From contig NC_058521.1 of assembly GCF_904849725.1 (NCBI RefSeq), positions 339,558,638 through 339,622,637 of the forward strand: a stretch of 64,000 bases of DNA, given 5' to 3'. Of the stretch, positions 57,206-64,000 are shown in pieces. The translations under genes were made by a program, and so were the position numbers. This DNA comes from Hordeum vulgare subsp. vulgare. Its lineage: Eukaryota > Streptophyta > Magnoliopsida > Poales > Poaceae. The stretch's first letter is position 1; every line of letters begins with the position of its first letter. Below the pieces are notes generated by a model that was given only the letters and a program-made list of their open reading frames with translations, was not told the DNA's origin and searched no databases.

Positions 57206-58717
57206 CTTGTCCTCAAGCGAAAGCCTAGCTCAATAAATATGTTCACATGTTTAGGGAGAAAGGTGTCGACAAAATAGGATACGAACATGCATGCATCATG
57301 TTCAAGATCAGAACAACAATACCAACATATAATCTCTTATGCTAAAGTGATAATTTCCTCACAAAGTAAAGCATGGATCAAGAACCTTACCGAGAAGTAA
57401 CAACCGATAGCCTTTAGTCATTGAAGCAAGTGCAATTTATCACAACATCAGAAAGAGTCAAGTAAGAGCTTGTAAAGCAAATCCACGTACTCAATCATTC
57501 TTCCGTTCTCTACAATTGCTACAACTGACGTGGTACTCATGAGATCAAAGTTTCAGCTGGACACAAAGAAAGATAGGGGCTTATAGTTTTGCCTCCCAAC
57601 TGCTTACCTCAAGGGTAATGTCAACAATAATAATTCATGAATACTTAGCTCCAAGTTGACATATGAATATAGATATTTCCCAAGCATATGACGTTAGCCA
57701 AGATAAAGGCGAAATAAGGATTTGGTGAAGATCACCATGACTCTTTCAGGGACAAAAAGTAAAGGTACAAGATAGGCCCTTCGCAGAGGGAAGCAGAGGT
57801 TGTCATGCGCTTTTGAGGTTTGGATGCGTGTCCTCTTAGTGCGGAGGAACGTCATATTATATTGCCTCCTGTGATAAAGAACTTTATTATGCAGTCTGTC
57901 GCTTTTATGTCTTCCTCATCAAAGGTTCATACAAAGCTTATTTTCCACACACTAACAGATCATACATATTAGAGAGAAATTTTTAATGCTTGCTCCGATG
58001 ACAACTTATTTGAGGGGTCTTATTCAATCCATAGGTAGGTATTGTGGACACTCATGGCAAAACTGGTTTGAAGGTTTATGGATGCACAAGTAGTATCTCT
58101 ACTTGGTGCGGGAGTTTTGGCTAACGTGAGGTGGAAGCAACCGTCACATGCTAAGGGATCTCTATTCATATAACATTGTTCAGAGCCAAGCAAACAAAAT
58201 TCATTATGTTGTCTTCCTTGTCCAACATCTACTTCTAGGCATGCAATAGTTTAGTGAGTGTTCACAATCATAGATGGTGTCAGAGATGATATATTTAATG
58301 TGAACCTCTCCTTCTTTATCACTTCCTATTAATTGCAACAATGACAAAGGTCTACATTTGCCTACCCTCAACAAGTTTCAATCCTCATTCTTTTTATATG
58401 TGAAGCTATCACTTCCCATAAGATCATTACATGATCTTTCATGCTTTTGTTCTATTCTCACTCTTTTGATCATGGCAAGAGGCAAAGCCCTTCAACTGAG
58501 ACACTCTTTGTTATATGACTCACGAGCTTGAATACATCGGGGGTGACACAAATCAAAACTCAAGACTAAAACAATAAGACTTTAATCTACTAGAGAAAGA
58601 GAAAACTAAAAAGGAAAACTAAAACAAAGGTAAAGGCAAAAGATGTGATGGTGATACGATACCGGGGCAAATCCCCCAAGCTTGGCACAAGCCAAGGGGA
58701 TTGCCCATACCAATGCT
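57206..58717 (-). other. Gypsy-C 3' untranslated internal region
   Basis: 1.5 kb without a convincing ORF on either strand. It shares short passages with 1541-3338 of Gypsy-A (for example the GGTAGGTATxGTGGACAC(T/C)CATGG passage near 58035), so it is a conserved non-coding region of this element type. Confidence 0.6.
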
Positions 58718-59132
58718 CAGTTGTCTTCCTTTGGTGGTGATGGTGGTAGAGTTGTTGAAGAGGTCTTGAGCTTGTTTAATTTCCACTTGAGCATAAAATT
58801 CTACTCCCTCAGATCATCATTTTCCTCTTCAGGCTTCAACACCCTTTGGCATAATTCCTGCTTACTCTCGTGCAAGAAACGAGAAGGGATAAACATGGTC
58901 TTAGGTTTCTTCCTTGAGTCAGGGAGGCTCGACTTCTTGGACTCCACATGAGTGTGTCCAGGTTGAGGTAGAGGAGCCTCCGCTTCATCGGAACTTGTTT
59001 GTTCCTCCCCCTTCGGATCATAATCTTCTTCCTCATTAGTGGTCCAGCCATAAGGATCCAAGTCCCGTAGACCCTGGGGTTAGAAAGGTAATCAGCCACA
59101 TAGCTCTTCCCCTGTGAATCCCGAGAAGACAT
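58718..59132 (-). pseudogene. Gypsy-C small accessory ORF, frameshifted
   Basis: ATG at 59132 (MSSRDSQGKSYVADYL...) opens a frame that is lost by a one-base change near 59060-59080. The main frame then runs WTTNEEEDYDPKGEEQTSSD, a Ser/Glu/Lys-rich part and LHESKQELCQRVLKP to a TAG at 58801-58803, and would continue about 27 codons to a TGA near 58718. No known domain, signal peptide or membrane span; the later part may form a short coiled coil. It sits where Gypsy-A has its larger accessory ORF, directly after the internal promoter-like segment. Confidence 0.6.
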
Positions 59133-59139
59133 CTTGACC

Positions 59140-59440
59140 TAGATCTGCGGAAGAAAACATGCTCGAAACGAAAAACATAGGAAATCTGCGTGATGCAGGG
59201 GTCAGACAAAACGGGAGTATATATAATGATTTTTTTCACACTAGAAGGAGTACCCCACACGAAAACTTAGTCCGGGAGGCGCACGACGTGGCCACAAGCC
59301 CTCACGGCGCGGCCAGGGGATGGGCCTGCACGGTGCAGGCTTGTCGCCTCCTCGCACACTTACCGGACTACTTCCAATTTTTGGATTTTTTAAAATATTC
59401 CAAAACGGAGAAAATTTCCTACTGGAAAAGTTTTGGACTA
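59140..59440 (-). promoter_or_regulatory. Internal LTR(U3)-like segment with TATA box upstream of accessory ORF
   Basis: 59285-59430 resembles the U3 part of the element's own LTR (about 56840-57000) in the same orientation. Shared parts are CACAAGCCCTCA, GCGGCC, the GTGCAGGCTTGT block and the run of AT-rich text with TCCGGA/AAAATC words. Downstream on minus a TATA box (TTATATATACTCC, 59214-59226) lies 85-95 bases before the accessory ATG at 59132. A splice-acceptor-like TTCTTCCGCAG ends about 12 bases before the ATG. Promoter function is inference from placement and motif. Confidence 0.55.
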
Positions 59441-59490
59441 TGTTTTCTTACAGAATCACATACCTCTTCATTTTCAGAGTCTGAAATAGG

Positions 59491-61365
59491 CTAATAAATA
59501 TCCCTTAGGTATTCTTCCGGAGTTATGGTATTGATAATATTGCTTTCAACATTTATGGGAGCACCTGAGATATAATGCTTGATTCTCTGCCCATTTACAA
59601 CTCTCGGACAATTTCCTTCCGTGTCATTGATCTTGATAGCATCGGAAAGATATACTCTCTCAACAACATAGGGACCTTCCCATTTAGAGAGAAGCTTGCA
59701 TGCAAAGAATCTTAGACGAGAGTTATATAGCAAGAAATAATCACCTACATTGAACTCACGCTTTTGTATCTTCTTATCATGCCACATCTTAACCTTCTCT
59801 TTGAACAGCTTGGCATTCTCATATGCCTGAGTTCTCCATTCATCAAGCGAGCTAATGTCAAATAACCTCTTCTCACCGGCAAGTTTGAAATCAAAGTTGA
59901 GCTCTTTGATTGCCCAATAAGCTTTATGCTCTAGCTCAAGAGGTAAATGACATGCTTTACCGTACACCATTTTGTACGGAGACATGCCCATGGGATTCTT
60001 ATAGCCAGTTCTATAAGCCCACAGTGCATCATCGAGCTTCTTAGACCAATTCTTTCTAGATCTGTTGACAGTCTTTTGCAGAATTAGTTTAATTTCTCTA
60101 TTTCTTATCTCTACTTGACCACTGGACTCAGGGTTGTAGGGAGACACAATTCTATGGTTGACATCGTACTTAGCAAGCGTTTTACGGAAAGCACCATGAA
60201 TGAACTGTGAACCACCGTCGGTCATTAGATATATAGGGACTCCAAATCTAGGGAAGATAATTTCTTTCAGCATCCTGATAGAGGTTTTGTGATCAGCACT
60301 ACTAGTGGGGATAGCTTCTACCCACTTAGTGACGTAATCAACAACAACTAAGATATGAGTATACACGTTGGATTTTGGAAAAGGTCCCATATAATCAAAG
60401 CCCCAAACATCAAATGGTTCAATGAAAAGTGAATAGTTCATAGGCATTTCCTGATGTTTGCTAATATTACCTATTCTTTGAAATTCGTCACAAGACAAGA
60501 CAAACATACGGGCATCCTTGAAGAGAGTGGACCAATAGAAACGTGATTGCAATACCTTGTGTGCAGTTCTATCTCCCGCATGGTGTCCTCCGTAGGCCTC
60601 GGAGTGACACTTCTGTAGGATCTGTCCCTGTTCATGTTCAGGTATACAACGTCTAATAACACAATCTACTCCTTCCTTATAAAGGTGAGGGTCATCCCAA
60701 ATGTAGTGTCTCAGGTCAAAGAAGAATTTCTTCTTTTGCTGGTACGTGAAACTAGGTGGTATATATTTAGCAACGATATAGTTTGCATAATCAACATACC
60801 ACGGTCCACTATGTGAAGCATTGATGACATTCAGTTGCTCATCGGGAAAGCTATCATAAATAGGTTGTGGGTCATCAAGAACGTTCTCCAACCTAGACAA
60901 GTTATCTGCTACGGGGTTATCAGCACCCTTTCTATCGATAACGTGAAAATCAAATTCTTGTTGCAAGAGAACCCATCTGATAAGTCTAGGTTTAGCGTCT
61001 TTCTTCTCCATGAGGTACTTAATAGCAGCATGATCAGTGTGAATGGTGACTTTAGAATCAACTATGTAAGACCTGAACGTTTCACATGCAAACACGACTG
61101 CTAAAAACTCCTTCTCCGTAGTAGCATAGTTTCTCTGGGCACTGTCTAGAGTTTTACTAGCATAGTGAATAACATTCAACTTCTTGTCAACTCTTTTCCC
61201 TAGAACAACACCAACAGCATAATCACTAGCGTCACACATGATCTCAAAAGGCAAGTTCCAATCAGGTGGTTGAACAATAGGTGCAATTATCAAAGCCCTC
61301 TTAAGTATTTCGAAGGCTTCCTCACAATCATCGTCAAAAACAAAAGGAATATCCTTTTGTAAGAG
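59491..61365 (-). pseudogene. Gypsy-C pol, RNase H and integrase part
   Basis: The open frame runs to a stop at 59491. It contains RNase H ([37 protein letters not shown]), the integrase zinc-binding region ([16 protein letters not shown] ... LSCDEFQR), the integrase catalytic core with D in FDYMGPFP, D in MTDGGSQF and E in SSGQVE, and a C-terminal domain ([11 protein letters not shown]). In the HHCC zinc motif the last cysteine is replaced by phenylalanine (CDEF, expected CDEC), which should impair the N-terminal domain. The frame is separated from RT by a one-base deletion near 61363-61367. Its role is to degrade the RNA strand and integrate the cDNA. Confidence 0.93.
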
Positions 61366-63156
61366 TTGGTAAGAGGCCTGGAAATCTTAGAGAAGTCCTT
61401 GATGAACCTTCTATAGAAACCAGCATGACCAAGGAAACTTCTTATACCTTTGATATCTGTGGGGTATGGCATTTTCTCGATTGCATCAACCTTAGCCTTA
61501 TCGACTTCAATACCTTTTTCAGAAAGTTTATGTCCTAAGATGATGCCTTCATTAACCATAAAGTGGCACTTCTCCCAATTCAAGACAAGAATGGTGTCTT
61601 TACATGTCTGTAAGACTCGATCAAGGTTGCTGAGGCAATCATCAAAGGAAGACCCGTAAGCAGAGAAGTCATCCATGAAAACCTCAACAATCTTTTCAAA
61701 AAAGTCAGAGAATATAGACATCATACATCTTTGAAAAGTGGCAGGTGCATTACATAAGCCAAAAGGCATACGTCTATAAGAAAAGATACCAAAAGGACAT
61801 GTGAAAGTGGTTTTCTCCTGATCAGATTGTGCAACTGGTATTTGGGAGAAACCATAATATCTGTCTGGAAAGCAGAAGTGTGTGTGTTTGGATAGCCTTT
61901 CTAGCATTTGGTCGATAAAAGGCAAAGGGTAATGATCTTTCCTAGTGGCTTTATTCAATTTCCTAAAATCGATCACGATCCTATAGCTAGTAATAATCCT
62001 CTGTGGGATCAATTCATCCTTATCATTAGGGACAACGGTAATGCCTCCCTTCTTAGGGACACAATGCACCGGACCCACCCAATAACTATGAGCAACAGGA
62101 TAGATGATACCTGCTTCCAGGAGCTTCATTATTTCTTTTCTCACTACTTCTTTCATCTTAGGATTTAATCTCCTTTGATGATGAGAAACTAGTTTGAAAT
62201 CAGGATCAGTTTTAATCTTGTGCTGGCATAGAGTAGGACTAATGCCCTTATGATAATCAAGAGTATATCCAATAGCAGCACAGTGCTTTCTCAGAGTTTT
62301 TAGTAACTTCTTGTCTTCATGCTCTGAGAGGCTAGCACTAATAATAACAGGATATATCTCTTTTTCATCAAGATAAGCATACTTAAGAGTATCAGGAAAC
62401 TGTTTAAGCTCGCACACAGGATCACCCTTTGGTGGGGGTGGATCCCCAAGCAATTCAACATGCAAGTTATTCTTAAGGATAGGATATTGTTCTAAGACAA
62501 CTCTATCTATCTCATCCCTTTCATCCATATGCATATCATTTTCATCCTCAAGCAAGTATTGGTCTAAGGGATCAGTAGGAGGCACGACAATAGAGGCTAA
62601 GGCAATAGTTTCATCCCTACTAGGCAACTCCTTTTCATGAGGTTGTCTACCAAACTTAGAGAAATTGAAGTCATGTGACACACCTTCAAAGCCAACAGTG
62701 ACAATTTGCTTCTCACAATCAATATGAGCATTGACAGTATTGAGAAAAGGTCTACCAAATATGATGGGACAAGAGCTATCTTGTGCGATAGCAAGAACAA
62801 GGAAATCAGCAGGATACTTCGTTTTACCACACAAGACTTCAACATCCCTAACAATTCCCACAGGGCAGATAGTATCTCTATTGTCAAGCTGAATAGTGAC
62901 ATCAATAGGCTCTATCTCAACAGGTGCAATCTTGTCTTTGATTTCATCATATAAGGATTGAGGTATTTCACTAACACTAGCACCCACGTCACATAAACCA
63001 TGATAACAATGATCTCCTATCTTAACAGAAACCACAGGCATGCCAACAACACGCCTATGTTTGTCTCTAGCGCGAGGTTTAGCAATTCTAGCTGCATCTT
63101 CACAGAAGTGAATATTATGTCCTTCACAGAAGATCTTTGATAATAACAATGCTAGG
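61366..63156 (-). pseudogene. Gypsy-C pol, protease and reverse transcriptase part
   Basis: The frame is open from about 63149 to the frameshift near 61363. The protease has LCDVGASVSEIPQSLYDE (catalytic D) and IIFGRPFLNTVNAHIDCE. A linker follows, then reverse transcriptase with YRIVIDFRKLNKATRKDHYP, the PFGLCNAPATFQ motif and the catalytic VFMDDFSAYG (YxDD-type, here MDD). LGHAGFYRRFIKDFS marks the end of RT. A change in the first catalytic block is visible: CFPDRYYGFSQI, where the family has LDGYSGF-like text, so the conserved D is kept but the glycine is lost. At the 5' side the gag frame does not connect (frameshift near 63122-63128). Confidence 0.93.
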
Positions 63157-64000
63157 TTAAACTCTAATTTCCTTAGGGGGTGTAGGTGTTCTAATATAGC
63201 CTCTACGTATCACAGTTGAAGCGTTAGAATGACCCATTATCCTAACAGGGAAAGGTGGTTTCTCAATGTAAGCACTGGGAACAACAGAATCATTATAGGC
63301 AATGACTTTCTCTTCAACTGGAATGGGTTTAGCTACATTGACTTCTTAAGGAGGATGATATCTAAACCACTTCTCTTTGGGGAGATCAATATGAGCAGCA
63401 AATGATTCACACAATGAAGCTACTATTTGAGAGTCAAGTCCATACTTAGCGCTAAATTCACAAAAAGTATTTGTCTCAACAAAGGATTTAACGCAATCAA
63501 ACCTGAAATTCATACCTGACTCCTTACCTACTTCAAGCTCCCAATCTTCAGAGTTGCATTTAATTCTCTCCAATAAATTCCATTTGAAGTCAATATCTCT
63601 CTTCATAAAAGAACCGGTACAAGAAGTGTCAAGCATGGTGCGATCATCATGAGAAAGCCGAGCATAGAAGTTCTGAATGATAATTTGTCTCGAGAGCTCA
63701 TGTTTGGGGCATGAATATAACATTGATTTAAGCCTCCCCCAAGCTTGAGCGATGCTTTCTCTGTCACGAGGCCAAAAATTATAAATATAATTCCGATCAC
63801 GATGTACTAAATGCATAGGATAAAACTTTTGATGAAATATCAATTTCAACCGATTGTAGTCCCATGATCCAGTATCATCACATACCCTATACCATGTCAA
63901 CGCCTTATCCTTCAAAGATAAAGGAAAGACCTTCTTCTTGACCTCATCCTCAAGCAAACCTGCAAGCTTAAATAAACCACAAACTTCATCTACATAGGTT
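63157..64000 (-). pseudogene. Gypsy-C gag, C-terminal part (continues outside window)
   Basis: Retrotrans_gag domain on minus: LKDKALTWYR, SIAQAWGRLKSMLYSCPKHEL and a FYARLSHDDRTMLDTS-like segment, then a linker (CESFAAHIDLPKEKWFRYHPP). TAA stops at 63346-63348 and 63157-63159 interrupt what appears to be one continuous gag-protease frame, with a further TGA and frame change near 63122-63128. The start lies beyond 64000. Confidence 0.9.

Larger units (their letters stand above)
55661..64000 (-). mobile_element. Gypsy-C, LTR retrotransposon with gag-pol (5' end outside window)
   Basis: On minus, from the right window edge: gag, protease, reverse transcriptase, RNase H, integrase, internal LTR-like segment, accessory ORF, untranslated region, polypurine tract, 3' LTR (57184-55661). 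It inserted into the 5' LTR of Gypsy-B; the adjoining 5 bases are GGTAT (55656-55660). Its layout parallels Gypsy-A, but Gypsy-C has the full pol. It could have been of the type supplying enzymes to elements such as Gypsy-A. Point lesions in gag, pol and the accessory ORF make this copy defective. Confidence 0.92.

Overview
This 64 kb window is intergenic, transposon-dense plant DNA. It is almost certainly from a large-genome grass of the wheat/barley tribe (Triticeae). The basis is the style of the Gypsy polyproteins, the polypurine tracts, the tRNA-Asp-type primer site, the En/Spm (CACTA) elements with TTTGCCGTC subterminal arrays, and the depth of nesting. I find no non-transposon protein gene, rRNA or tRNA gene. 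The only host-gene sequence I recognise is a 37-codon fragment of an NRT1/PTR (NPF) transporter carried inside a CACTA element.

Layout. (1) 1-13714, minus strand: Gypsy-A, an LTR retrotransposon with gag and protease but no reverse transcriptase or integrase. It has an accessory ORF near its 3' end. Its gag/protease frame is interrupted at 5756-9793 by a 4.04 kb solo LTR with a perfect 5-bp target duplication. (2) 13715-14916 and 33216-33582: an old coiled-coil retroelement ORF (relic H1, minus strand), split by CACTA-1. (3) 14917-33215: CACTA-1, transcribed on the minus strand, itself interrupted by CACTA-3 (16416-22442). (4) 33583-55660: Gypsy-B, a Tat-like Gypsy on the minus strand with degenerate gag-protease, no RT/IN and an antisense ORF on the plus strand. 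It is interrupted by CACTA-2 (38108-51213, plus strand), and a SINE sits in its 5' LTR. (5) 55661 to beyond the window end: Gypsy-C, a fuller Gypsy on the minus strand with gag, protease, RT, RNase H and integrase, inserted into the 5' LTR of Gypsy-B.

The order of events can be read from the nesting: H1 first, then Gypsy-B and CACTA-1 into H1, then CACTA-2, the SINE and Gypsy-C into Gypsy-B. CACTA-3 entered CACTA-1, and the solo LTR entered Gypsy-A. CACTA-1 and CACTA-2 belong to one family and lie in opposite orientation. Each has two genes: a TNP2-type transposase with DUF4218 and DUF4216, and a Transposase_24-type second gene. Their lesions differ. The second gene of CACTA-2 is intact over nine exons, while both transposase genes are broken.

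Most notable observation: in both Gypsy-A and Gypsy-C a segment resembling the element's own LTR promoter (U3) region lies inside the element, just 5' of the accessory ORF. In Gypsy-C it is followed by a clear TATA box. This suggests that these elements carry a second, internal promoter for the downstream ORF. Also notable are the captured NPF fragment and the tandem purine/pyrimidine hairpin arrays in both CACTA elements.
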